Source: JAHDVS01 sp964370985
GTDB taxonomy: Bacteria; Actinomycetota; Thermoleophilia; Gaiellales; Gaiellaceae
DNA: 55,701 nt
Reading direction: 5' to 3'
Assembly (NCBI GenBank): GCA_964370985.1
Contig: CAYJLE010000017.1
Location: 1-55,701, forward strand
A program made the translations under genes and the position numbers. Shown in pieces: positions 35,399-43,461 of the stretch; position 1 is the stretch's first letter; each line of letters opens with the position of its first letter. The notes below the pieces were generated by a model, which was not told where the DNA came from, made no database searches, and saw only the letters and a program-made list of their open reading frames with translations.

Positions 35399-37090
35399 GT
35401 GCCCATCGCCACAGCCGTCGACAGGGAACCCCGCGTCCTCGCGGAGATCATCTCGACCGTCGCCTCCTCGCTCGAGCTCGAGAAGGTGCTCGGTGCCGTC
35501 GTCCGCCTGCTCTCCGACGCGAGCGCCGTCCACGCCTGCTTCGTCTACCTGATCGAGGACGACGGCCAGCGCCTCGTCATGCGGGCGGCCTCCCAGCCGT
35601 TCGGGCAGCTCGTCGGGCGGATCGCGCTCGAGCGGGGCGAGGGCCTCGCGTGGTGGGCGGTCGAGCAGCGCCAGCCCGGCTTCATCCGCGAGAACGCGCT
35701 TGCCGACCCCCGCTTCAGCTACGTCCCCGAGCTCGCGGAGGAGCGCTTCCAGTCGCTCGTGTCGATCCCGATCCTCGCGAAGGACGGCAACCCGATCGGT
35801 GTGATCTCGCTCCACACGGAGGCGCCGCGGGAGTTCACGCCCGCCGAGGTCGACACGCTCGTCTCGAGCGCGTCGCTTGTCGCCGGGGCGATCGAGAACG
35901 CGCGCCTGTACGCGGAGGCGCGCCTGCGCGTGAGCGAGCTCGAGCTCCTGATCGAGCTCGGCGAGGCGGTCGCGCGCGCCGAGACGCTCGACGACCTGCT
36001 CCCGGCGGTGGCAACCCGCTCCGTCGCCCTGCTCGACGCCGCCGCCTGCCATGTATACCTGCTCGAGCCGGGCGGCGAGGAGCTGCACCTGCGCGCCTCC
36101 TCCCCCACCGGCGAGGAGGCGCGGGCGACGCTGGGCCTCTCCGAGGTCGGGCCCGAGCTTGCCCGTGCGGGCAGGTCAGCCAGGCTGACGGTCCCGCTCG
36201 TCGCCAACGACGAGCTGCTCGGGCTGCTCGAGGCGACCGAGACGTCGAAGATCGACCTGGCCCGGGCGGTCGCGAGCCAGACCGCGGTCGCGATCAAGAA
36301 GATCGACCTGATCGAGCGGCTGACCGAGAAGAATCTGATCAAGGACTTCTTCGAGCAGCTCGCGTCCGGGGCGCAGCTCGGCAGCCTCGAGGAGCGGGCA
36401 GTACGCCTCGGCTTCCACCTCGGCGACCGCTACCTCGTCCTGGCGGCCACCCCGCCCGACGACCGGCTCGAGAAGGCGCTCGCCTCGCTCGCGCCCGGGT
36501 CCCTGTTCGACCGGCGGGACGACTCGATGCGCGCGCTGCTGCGCCTCCCCGGCGGTCGCGACGAAGCGCTCGTCGAGCGGGTGCGCCGCGTGCAGCGGGA
36601 TCTCGCGCAGCCCATCTCGATCGGGCTCTCCAGCTCCTGCCGGGATGCCCTCTCGTTCCAGGCAGGCTTCGAAGAGGCACAACACGCCCTGCTCGGAGCC
36701 TCGGTGCTCGGCTCGAAGCCCGCGGTGATGAGCTACGAGGAGCTCGGCCCGTACAAGTACCTGCTGCGCATGTCCCTGGACTCGGGCGTGCGCGATCGCC
36801 ACAGGGACGCGGCCGCCCGCCTCGCCGACTACGACCGCCGGCGTGCGACCTCCCTGCTCGCGACGCTGGAGGAGTATCTGCGTCGCCACGGCAACATCAG
36901 CGCGACCGCGGAGGCGCTCTACGTCCACCCGAACACGCTCCGCCAGCGGCTGCGCCGCATTCACGAGCTGTCGGACATCGACCTACGCCGCGACGACTGG
37001 CTGATGGTCGAGATCGCCGTCAAGCTGGTGCGGCTCCAGCAGGCGCTCGGGACCGCCGGTAGCGACACACCCGGGCGCCAAGCCGTGTGA
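35399..37090 (+). CDS. GAF-domain PucR/CdaR-type transcriptional regulator
   Basis: About 563 residues. One GAF domain is clear (VLAEIISTVASSLELEKVLG ... VSIPILAKDGNPIGVISLHT), and a second GAF-like segment appears near ELLIELGEAVARAETLDDLL. A CdaR GGDEF-like region follows (SSSCRDALSFQAGFEEAQHA), then the C-terminal HTH_30 (ATLEEYLRRHGNISATAEAL, YVHPNTLRQRLRRI). Such regulators usually activate catabolic operons in response to a ligand. It is divergent from fdh and just upstream of the amine/C1 genes, so it could control either. Start uncertain: GTG 35399 or ATG 35318. Confidence 0.82.
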   Translation: MPIATAVDREPRVLAEIISTVASSLELEKVLGAVVRLLSDASAVHACFVYLIEDDGQRLVMRAASQPFGQLVGRIALERGEGLAWWAVEQRQPGFIRENALADPRFSYVPELAEERFQSLVSIPILAKDGNPIGVISLHTEAPREFTPAEVDTLVSSASLVAGAIENARLYAEARLRVSELELLIELGEAVARAETLDDLLPAVATRSVALLDAAACHVYLLEPGGEELHLRASSPTGEEARATLGLSEVGPELARAGRSARLTVPLVANDELLGLLEATETSKIDLARAVASQTAVAIKKIDLIERLTEKNLIKDFFEQLASGAQLGSLEERAVRLGFHLGDRYLVLAATPPDDRLEKALASLAPGSLFDRRDDSMRALLRLPGGRDEALVERVRRVQRDLAQPISIGLSSSCRDALSFQAGFEEAQHALLGASVLGSKPAVMSYEELGPYKYLLRMSLDSGVRDRHRDAAARLADYDRRRATSLLATLEEYLRRHGNISATAEALYVHPNTLRQRLRRIHELSDIDLRRDDWLMVEIAVKLVRLQQALGTAGSDTPGRQAV

Positions 37091-37161
37091 GAAGTCGCTA
37101 TCGGCCGCCACGGCGCAGGCGCGATATCGTCACCGGACTCGACTAGGAGGGACAGGCACCG

Positions 37162-38514
37162 ATGGGCAGGACGATCGAGGAGATCCGGCGCGAGTCGGAG
37201 GAGCGCGGCATCGAGTTCTACTTCGCGCAGTTCGTGGACATGTACGCGCGCCCGAGCGCGAAGCTGATCCCGGCGTGGAACCTCGACGACTTCGTGGAGA
37301 ACGGCGCCGGCTTCGCGGGCTTCGCGGCCGGAGAGATCGGGCAGGTCCCGAGCGACCCGGACATCGCGGCGATCCCCGACCTCGACTCGTTCACCCCCGT
37401 TCCCTGGCAGCCCGGCCTCGCGCGCTTCGCCTGCGACATCACGGTCGAGGGCGAGCCCTGGCCCTACGACCCGCGCACGATCCTGAAGAACATGCTGGCG
37501 AAGGCGAAGGCGACAGGGTACGAGTTCAAGATCGGGCTCGAGCTCGAGTACTTCCTGATCCGCCAGCGGGAGGACGGGTCGATCGAGATCGCCGACACGC
37601 TCGACACGCTCGAGAAGCCCTGCTACGACCTTCGCGGGCTGACGCGCAACTACGACTTCCTGACCACGGTCTCGAGGTACGTGAACGGTCTCGGCTGGGG
37701 CAACTACGCGAACGATCACGAGGACGCGAACGGCCAGTTCGAGCAGAACTTCACGTACGCGGATGCGCTGGTCTCCTGCGACCGTGCGATCTTCTTCCGC
37801 TACATGATCCACGCACTCACCCAGCAGCAGGGGCTGCTCGCTACGTTCATGCCCAAGCCGTTCTCGAACCTGACCGGCAACGGCTGCCACTTCCACATGT
37901 CGCTCTGGAAGGACGGCGAGAACGTCTTCCTCGACGAATCCGACCCGCGGGGCCTCGGCCTCTCCGAGCCCGGCTACCACTTCGCCGGCGGCCTCCTGAA
38001 GCACGCCCGCGCCTACAGCGCCGTGACCGCCCCCACGGTCAACAGCTACAAGCGCCTCAAGGTCGGCACGACGGCGAGCGGCGCGACGTGGTCGCCGGTC
38101 TGGGTCAGCTACGGCTACAACAACCGCACCCAGATGCTCCGGGTCCCCGGGCCCGGCCGGATCGAGGATCGCACGATCGACGGCTCCTGCAACCCGTACC
38201 TCGCCGCGGCGGCGGTGCTCGCTGCCGGCCTCGACGGGATCGAGAACCGGCTCGACCCGGGCGAGCCGAATACGGAGAACCTCTACACCATCCCCTACGA
38301 CGAGCTGCGGGGACGGGGGCTCGTGACGCTGCCCGCGAACCTGCTCGAGGCAACGCACGAGCTCAAGCAGAGCGAGGTGCTGCGCGAGGCGCTCGGTCGC
38401 TGCCAGCGCGAGGACTACGTCGACTACTTCATCCGCGTGAAGCGCGACGAATGGGACCGCTACCACGAGCAGGTCACCCCCTGGGAGATCCGGGAGTACC
38501 TGACGCGGTTCTGA
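37162..38514 (+). CDS. Glutamine synthetase family protein (GlnT / gamma-glutamylmethylamide synthetase type)
   Basis: A 450-residue GS-fold ligase. ATP/metal-site segments include FKIGLELEYFLIR, EDANGQFEQNF, LTGNGCHFHMSLWKDGENVF, TVNSYKRLKVG and NNRTQMLRVPGPGRIEDR. It is the shorter GlnT-like type rather than housekeeping GlnA. With the sarcosine-oxidase-like genes downstream, a role as gamma-glutamylmethylamide synthetase (glutamate + methylamine + ATP) is attractive, but N-methylglutamate synthase genes (mgsABC) are not in the window, so other gamma-glutamylation substrates are possible. ATG with AGGAGGG about 10 nt upstream. A strong hairpin follows the stop. Confidence 0.8.
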   Translation: MGRTIEEIRRESEERGIEFYFAQFVDMYARPSAKLIPAWNLDDFVENGAGFAGFAAGEIGQVPSDPDIAAIPDLDSFTPVPWQPGLARFACDITVEGEPWPYDPRTILKNMLAKAKATGYEFKIGLELEYFLIRQREDGSIEIADTLDTLEKPCYDLRGLTRNYDFLTTVSRYVNGLGWGNYANDHEDANGQFEQNFTYADALVSCDRAIFFRYMIHALTQQQGLLATFMPKPFSNLTGNGCHFHMSLWKDGENVFLDESDPRGLGLSEPGYHFAGGLLKHARAYSAVTAPTVNSYKRLKVGTTASGATWSPVWVSYGYNNRTQMLRVPGPGRIEDRTIDGSCNPYLAAAAVLAAGLDGIENRLDPGEPNTENLYTIPYDELRGRGLVTLPANLLEATHELKQSEVLREALGRCQREDYVDYFIRVKRDEWDRYHEQVTPWEIREYLTRF

Positions 38515-38551
38515 CCCCGGCGCGAGCGCAGCCCGGCAAGCCTGATATGTG

Positions 38552-38593
38552 CCACCGCTCCACATCCGGCGGGGCTCGATGTGGGGCGGTTGG
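38552..38593 (+). terminator. Hairpin after the glutamine-synthetase-like gene
   Basis: CCACCGCTCCACATC pairs with GATGTGGGGCGGTTGG over about 15 bp (one bulge, one G-U) 38 nt after the stop. No U-tract follows. It separates this gene from the sox-like operon, which has its own promoter. Confidence 0.55.
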
Positions 38594-38622
38594 CGGTTGC
38601 ATGAGCTCGAAAAAGGCAATAC

Positions 38623-38643
38623 TGTTGCCCTGAGGGCTATAAC
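38623..38643. promoter_or_regulatory. Operator overlapping the -10 box of the sox-like operon
   Basis: TGTTGCC-N5-GGCTATA (38623-38641) has the same 7-5-7 form as the sites at 51578 and 53984, differing from TATTGCC-N5-GGCAATA at two positions. The right half-site overlaps TATAAC (38638-38643), a -10 box 6 nt before the soxD ATG. A bound protein there would block transcription. The IclR protein encoded at 51627 is the likely candidate. Confidence 0.6.
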
Positions 38644-38649
38644 CGCGCG

Positions 38650-38901
38650 ATGTCGTTCCTGCTCACCTGTCCCCACTGCGGCCCCCGAGAGGTGGAGGAG
38701 TTCCGCTGCGCGGGCGAGGTCACGACCCGCCCCACGGAGCGGCCGGGCCTGCGCGAGCTGAACGATTACGTGTTCTTCAGGAACAACGTGGCGGGCGTGC
38801 ACCGCGAGTGGTGGTACCACCGCCACGGCTGCGGGACCTGGTTCCTCGCGGAGCGAGACACCGCCACGAACCGGGTCGTGAAGACGGAGCTGCCGGCGTG
38901 A
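38650..38901 (+). CDS. soxD: Sarcosine oxidase-like delta subunit
   Basis: An 83-residue zinc-binding small subunit: LTCPHCGPREVEEFRCAGE at the N-terminus and WWYHRHGCGTWFLAERDTAT at the C-terminus supply the Cys/His zinc ligands. It stabilises the heterotetramer. It is translated from a probably leaderless mRNA (TATAAC 6 nt before ATG). It overlaps the alpha gene by four bases. The same fold occurs in MgdB of N-methylglutamate dehydrogenase. Confidence 0.92.
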   Translation: MSFLLTCPHCGPREVEEFRCAGEVTTRPTERPGLRELNDYVFFRNNVAGVHREWWYHRHGCGTWFLAERDTATNRVVKTELPA

Positions 38902-41549
38902 GGCTGCCGCCCCGCGAGCACGAGCTGATCGATCGCTCGAAGACGGTCACGTTCACCTTCGAGGGCGAGCCGGTGCGGGCGTTCGCCGGCGACACGATCG
39001 GGTCGGCGCTGTTCGCCGCGGGCCGGCGGGTGTTCGGCCGCAGCTTCAAGTATCACCGGCGCCGGGGGCTGCTCTGCTGCTCGGGCCAGTGCCCGAACTG
39101 CATGATGACCGTGGACGGCGTGCCGAACGTGCGCGTCTGCGTCCGGCCTCCGCGCGAAGGCGCGGTCGTGAAGGCGCAGAACGTCGTCGGCTCCCTCGAC
39201 CGGGATCTGATGGCCGTGACGGACAAGATCGGCGGCCCGTTCACCCCGGTCGGCTTCTACTACAAGACCTTCATTCGCCCGCGCTGGGCGTGGCCGTACT
39301 ACGAGAGGTTCCTGCGCAACGCGGCCGGTCTCGGCAAGCTCGACGAGCACGCGACCGAGCGCCGGCGCGTCGACCACGAGCACGCCCACGCCGAGGTGCT
39401 GGTCGTCGGCGGCGGCCAGTCCGGTCTCGAGGCTGCGCTCGCGCACGCCCGCGCGGGGCGCCACGTCGTCCTGATCGACGAAGGGCCCGAGCCCGGCGGC
39501 CACCAGCTCGCGGACCGCGAGCGGATCGTGGCGATGCGCGGCCTCGCCGCGGAGGTGGTCCAGGCTGGCGTCGAGATCCTCCCGTTCGCGCGCGCGATCG
39601 GGCTGTACGAGGGCAACCTCGTCCCGGTCGACCGCGGCAGCACGCTCGTCAAGTTCCGCGCGGGCACTGTCGTCGCCGCCACCGGCACGCTCGAGCAGCC
39701 GCTCGTCTTCGCCGGCAACGACCTGCCCGGCGTGATGCTCCCGGCCGGCGCGCGCCGGCTCGCGAACTACTGGTCGCTACGGCCCGGCGCGCGCGCGGTC
39801 GTCCTCACGGTCGACGACCGGGGCGTCGAGACGGCCCGTGACCTCGAGGCGGCCGGCGTGGAGATCGCCGAGGTCGTCGACTACCGCGCGCGCGGCCCGC
39901 GCTCGCTGGTCGCGCAGGGTGGCAAGCCGGTCCAGCCGCGGACGGTGGGCGGGCAGCGGGTCGACTGCGATCTCGTCGTCATGTCCGGGAGCCCGCAGCC
40001 GAACTACGGCCTGCTCGGCCACGCGCGCGCCCGGGTCGACTACGACGCCTCGCGAGGGATCTTCGTCCCGGTGGAGCTGCCCGCGGGCGTCGAGGTCGCC
40101 GGCGAGGCCTCGGGGAACGTCGGCGAGCCGGCGGTCCCGCCCCCCTCGCACGGCGAGGGCGAGGGCAAGTCGATCGTCTGCTTCTGCGAGGACGTCACCA
40201 CCAAGGACTTCAAGGACGCGATCGCGGAGGGCTTCGACTCGATCCAGATCGCGAAGCGCTACACGACCGCGACGATGGGGCCGTGCCAGGGGCGCCTGTG
40301 CCACCTGAACGCGGTGCGGGTCGCGGCGCGCGAGACACGCACCGACGAGGGCACGATCGGGACGACGACCGCCCGCCCCCCGACCTCCCCGGTGTCGATG
40401 GGGCTGCTCGCCGGCCGCCCGCACGAGGCCGCCAAGCGCACCTCCATGCACCACCGCCACAAGGACATGGGAGCGAAGGTCTTCTGGACGGGCGCCTGGC
40501 GGCGACCGCACTCCTATTCGGCCGACACGCAAGCAGAGGCGCGTGCGGTGCACGAGTCGCTCGGCGTGATCGACGTCTCGACGCTCGGCAAGCTCCTCGT
40601 CAAGGGCCCGGACGCGGGCGCGTTCCTCGACCGCCTCTACCCGAACCGCTTCTCCGACCTGAAGGTCGGGCGGATCCGCTACGGGGTGCTCACGAACGAC
40701 GCTGGGCGGATCTTCGACGACGGCACCGTGGCTCGCCTGGCCGACGACGAGTTCTACGTGACGACGACGTCGACCGGTGCCGACGGCGTGTTCCAGTGGT
40801 TCGAGTGGTGGAACGCGGTCTGGCACATGGACGTCGAGCTCGCCAACGTCACGGGCGCCGTGGCCGCCATCAACGTGGCGGGCCCGAACGCCCGCAGGCT
40901 GATGGAGAAGGTCTTCGACGGTGATGTCCGCAACGAGGCGTTCGCCTACCTCGACGCGAAGCGCGGCCACGTGGCCGGCGTCCCCGCCCTGATCCTGCGG
41001 ATCGGCTTCGTCGGGGAGCTCGGCTACGAGATCCACTTCCCCAGCCCGCACGGCGAGCACGTCTGGGACGCGCTGTTCGAGCACGGCGCGGAGTGGGACG
41101 CGACCCCGTTCGGGCTCGAGCCGCAGCGGATCCTGCGGCTCGAGAAGACGCACATCCTGGTCGGTCAGGACACCGACGCCGAATCGAACCCGCTCGAGGC
41201 GGCGATGCCCTGGATCGTCAAGCTCGACAAGGACGACTTCGTCGGCAAGTGGGCGATCGAGCACGTCCAGGAGCGCGGCCTGCGCTCGCTACTCGTCGGA
41301 TTCGAGGTGCCGAGCGGGCGGATGCCCGTCGAGGGCGCACAGGTCGTCGTCGGCGGCAAGTCCGCGGGGCGGGTCACCAGCGTGCGCTTCAGCGAGCAGG
41401 TCGGGAAGGTGATCGGGATGGCGATCGTCCCGATCGACCTCGCCGAGGAGGGCGCGACCTTCGACATCAGGATCGGCGGCGAGCTCGACCAGGCGGTCGT
41501 GCACAAGCAGCCGTTCTACGACCCGGAGGGGGCGAGGCTGCGCTCGTGA
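38898..41549 (+). CDS. soxA: Sarcosine oxidase/dehydrogenase-like alpha subunit with two [2Fe-2S] sites
   Basis: 883 residues from GTG 38898. Order: a Fer2_4 ferredoxin-like domain with a full ligand set C60-x4-C65-x2-C68-x12-C81; an NAD/FAD-type Rossmann domain (EVLVVGGGQSGLEAALAHAR); a BFD-type [2Fe-2S] motif C428-x-C430-x32-C463-x4-C468 (GPCQGRLC); and a C-terminal GcvT-like THF-binding half (WTGAWRRPHSYSADTQAEAR, FVGELGYEIHFPSPHG). The last half accepts the methyl carbon as CH2-THF. Textbook heterotetrameric sarcosine oxidase has no iron-sulphur, so a dehydrogenase (for example N-methylglutamate or sarcosine dehydrogenase) is likely. Confidence 0.9.
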   Translation: MRLPPREHELIDRSKTVTFTFEGEPVRAFAGDTIGSALFAAGRRVFGRSFKYHRRRGLLCCSGQCPNCMMTVDGVPNVRVCVRPPREGAVVKAQNVVGSLDRDLMAVTDKIGGPFTPVGFYYKTFIRPRWAWPYYERFLRNAAGLGKLDEHATERRRVDHEHAHAEVLVVGGGQSGLEAALAHARAGRHVVLIDEGPEPGGHQLADRERIVAMRGLAAEVVQAGVEILPFARAIGLYEGNLVPVDRGSTLVKFRAGTVVAATGTLEQPLVFAGNDLPGVMLPAGARRLANYWSLRPGARAVVLTVDDRGVETARDLEAAGVEIAEVVDYRARGPRSLVAQGGKPVQPRTVGGQRVDCDLVVMSGSPQPNYGLLGHARARVDYDASRGIFVPVELPAGVEVAGEASGNVGEPAVPPPSHGEGEGKSIVCFCEDVTTKDFKDAIAEGFDSIQIAKRYTTATMGPCQGRLCHLNAVRVAARETRTDEGTIGTTTARPPTSPVSMGLLAGRPHEAAKRTSMHHRHKDMGAKVFWTGAWRRPHSYSADTQAEARAVHESLGVIDVSTLGKLLVKGPDAGAFLDRLYPNRFSDLKVGRIRYGVLTNDAGRIFDDGTVARLADDEFYVTTTSTGADGVFQWFEWWNAVWHMDVELANVTGAVAAINVAGPNARRLMEKVFDGDVRNEAFAYLDAKRGHVAGVPALILRIGFVGELGYEIHFPSPHGEHVWDALFEHGAEWDATPFGLEPQRILRLEKTHILVGQDTDAESNPLEAAMPWIVKLDKDDFVGKWAIEHVQERGLRSLLVGFEVPSGRMPVEGAQVVVGGKSAGRVTSVRFSEQVGKVIGMAIVPIDLAEEGATFDIRIGGELDQAVVHKQPFYDPEGARLRS

Positions 41550-42169
41550 GCACGCTCGACTTCCTCAGCCCCGATCGCGCCCGCGCCGATCTCGGCTTCG
41601 CGCCGCTCCTGCGCTCGTCGCTCGAGCGCGCGCAGCGCGAGCACGGCGCCACGTTCGAGGAGCGCGACGGCTGGCTCGTCGCGACCTCGTTCCCGGACGA
41701 GGCCGAACGGCTCGCGAGCGTCGGGCTCGTCGACCTCTCCCAGCTCGGGAAGATCGAGGTGCGCGGCACCGGCGAGGCCGAGCAGAGCAAGGACGTCCTC
41801 GCCTGGTACCGGATCCGCCCCGACCGCTCGCTCGTCCTGACCGCGTACCGCGACGTGTTCCTGACTCGCTCGACGCTCGCGCGGCGCTACCCGCTCGTCC
41901 TCGACCAGACCGCCGCGCTCGGGATCCTCGCGCTCGTGGGCCCGCAGGCGTCGCGCGTGCTCGGTCGCCTCACGCACCTGCACGAGTTGCCCGCGAGCGG
42001 CATGGTCTCGCACGTGCCCGCCCACCTTCTCGACCGGGGCAAAGACGGTACCTGGATCGTCTTCCCGCAGGAGTACGGCCACTACCTGTACGAGGTCGCC
42101 CTCGACGCCGCCGAGCCGCTCGGCGGCGGTCCCGTGGGCGCCGACGCGATCGAGGTGGGTAGGCGGTGA
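41546..42169 (+). CDS. soxG: Sarcosine oxidase-like gamma subunit
   Basis: A 207-residue gamma subunit of the GcvT-related small type: LVDLSQLGKIEVRGTGEAE, LVLTAYRDVFLTRSTLARRY, ILALVGPQASRVLGRLTHLH and WIVFPQEYGHYLYEV. It wedges between alpha and beta subunits. It is coupled to both neighbours by four-base overlaps (GTGA). Sequence divergence is usual for this subunit; assignment rests on size, motif traces and position. Confidence 0.88.
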   Translation: MSTLDFLSPDRARADLGFAPLLRSSLERAQREHGATFEERDGWLVATSFPDEAERLASVGLVDLSQLGKIEVRGTGEAEQSKDVLAWYRIRPDRSLVLTAYRDVFLTRSTLARRYPLVLDQTAALGILALVGPQASRVLGRLTHLHELPASGMVSHVPAHLLDRGKDGTWIVFPQEYGHYLYEVALDAAEPLGGGPVGADAIEVGRR

Positions 42170-43371
42170 AGGACATCTTCTTCAAGAAGCGGATGTGGCG
42201 CCGCCACGACCTCAAGCCCCGCTACGACGTTGTCATCATCGGCGGTGGCGCCCACGGGCTTGCGACCGCCTACTACCTCGCCAAGAACCACGGGATCACG
42301 AACGTCTGCGTGCTCGAGAAGAGCTACATCGGCGCGGGTGGTTCGGGTCGCAACACGACGATCATCCGCTCCAACTACCGGACCCCGGAGGGCGCGGAGT
42401 TCTACCGGGACAGCGTGAAGCTGTACGAGCACCTCGCGCAAGACCTCGACTTCAACCTGATGTTCTCCCAGCACGGGCACCTGACCCTCGCGCACTCCGA
42501 CCGCGGCATGATCGTCTCCGCCGAGCGCGCCGAGGTGAACCAGCTGCTCGGGATCGACAGCCGCGTGGTCGGCCGCGACGAGGTCGAGGAGATCTGCCCG
42601 CAGATCCACCTCGACGGCGCCTTCCCGGTCTACGGCGCCCTCTACCACCCGCCGGGCGGGGTGATCCGCCACGACGCGGTGGTCTGGGGCTACGCCCGCG
42701 GCGCCGACCGCGGCGGGGCGGAGATCCACCAGGGGGTCGAGGTAACGGGTATCGACGTCTCGAACGGCAGGGTCACGGGGGTACAGACGAGCCGGGGCCC
42801 GGTCGCCGCCGGCACGGTGATCGCCTGCACCGCGGGCTGGTCGACCCAGCTCGCGGCGATGGCGGGCGTCAAGCTCCCGATCTGGACGACGATCCTCCAG
42901 GCGTGCGTGACCGAGCCCGTGAAGCCGTTTCTCGACGTGATCATCGTCTCCGGCCAGCTGCACATCTACATCTCGCAGACCGACCGCGGCGAGTTCCTGA
43001 TGGGCTCCGGCGTCGAGCCCTACCCGACGTTCTCGTTCACGAGCACGTTCGGCTTCATCGAGGAGCTGTCCAGGCACATGCTCGAGCTGTTCCCGCAGCT
43101 TGCGAGCACCCGGATCCTGAGGCAGTGGACAGGGCTCTGCGACATGTCCCCCGACTTCAGTCCCGTCATGGGCCTGACCGAGGTCGACGGCTTCGTCGTC
43201 GACTGCGGCTGGGGCACCTATGGCTTCAAGGCGACGCCGATCGTCGGCACCACGCTCGCCGAGCTCGTCGCGACGGGGGCGACGCCACGCCTGATCGAGC
43301 CGTTCAAGCTCGAGCGCTTCTACACGGATACGCTGGTCTCCGAGGCGGCCGCCGCCTCTGTCACCCACTGA
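42166..43371 (+). CDS. soxB: Sarcosine oxidase-like beta subunit
   Basis: A 401-residue FAD amine oxidoreductase (DAO family) carrying the demethylation active site. The dinucleotide site is YDVVIIGGGAHGLATAYYLA, followed by GAGGSGRNTTIIRSNYRTPE; the His of GGVIRHDAVVWGYARGA lies where covalent flavin attaches in relatives. The C-terminal FVVDCGWGTYGFKATPIVG is typical. Gene order here is D-A-G-B, not the usual B-D-A-G. It is homologous to MgdA of N-methylglutamate dehydrogenase, so the substrate could be sarcosine, N-methylglutamate or another N-methyl amino acid. Confidence 0.92.
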   Translation: MKDIFFKKRMWRRHDLKPRYDVVIIGGGAHGLATAYYLAKNHGITNVCVLEKSYIGAGGSGRNTTIIRSNYRTPEGAEFYRDSVKLYEHLAQDLDFNLMFSQHGHLTLAHSDRGMIVSAERAEVNQLLGIDSRVVGRDEVEEICPQIHLDGAFPVYGALYHPPGGVIRHDAVVWGYARGADRGGAEIHQGVEVTGIDVSNGRVTGVQTSRGPVAAGTVIACTAGWSTQLAAMAGVKLPIWTTILQACVTEPVKPFLDVIIVSGQLHIYISQTDRGEFLMGSGVEPYPTFSFTSTFGFIEELSRHMLELFPQLASTRILRQWTGLCDMSPDFSPVMGLTEVDGFVVDCGWGTYGFKATPIVGTTLAELVATGATPRLIEPFKLERFYTDTLVSEAAAASVTH

Positions 43372-43429
43372 CGGACGGGATGCCCTCGCGCGGCGAACGC
43401 AGGGACGGGACCCGCCCGGTCCGATCGAC

Positions 43430-43452
43430 GTAGGGGCCGGACGCCCCGCCCA
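43430..43452 (+). repeat. GTAGGGGC-type hairpin between soxB and fhs
   Basis: GTAGGGGCCGG continues into ACGCCCCGCCC; GGGGC and GCCCC can pair. The string matches the starts of the elements at 123-102 (minus) and 53511-53535, all beside gene ends. It may be a terminator-like member of a dispersed repeat family. Confidence 0.35.
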
Positions 43453-43461
43453 CCGGAGGAG

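Noticed and set aside
38615..38629. Alternative inverted repeat GGCAAT-act-GTTGCC next to the sox operator
   Set aside because: Half-sites face the opposite way and spacing differs; the overlapping TGTTGCC-N5-GGCTATA matches the other two sites in both orientation and spacing.
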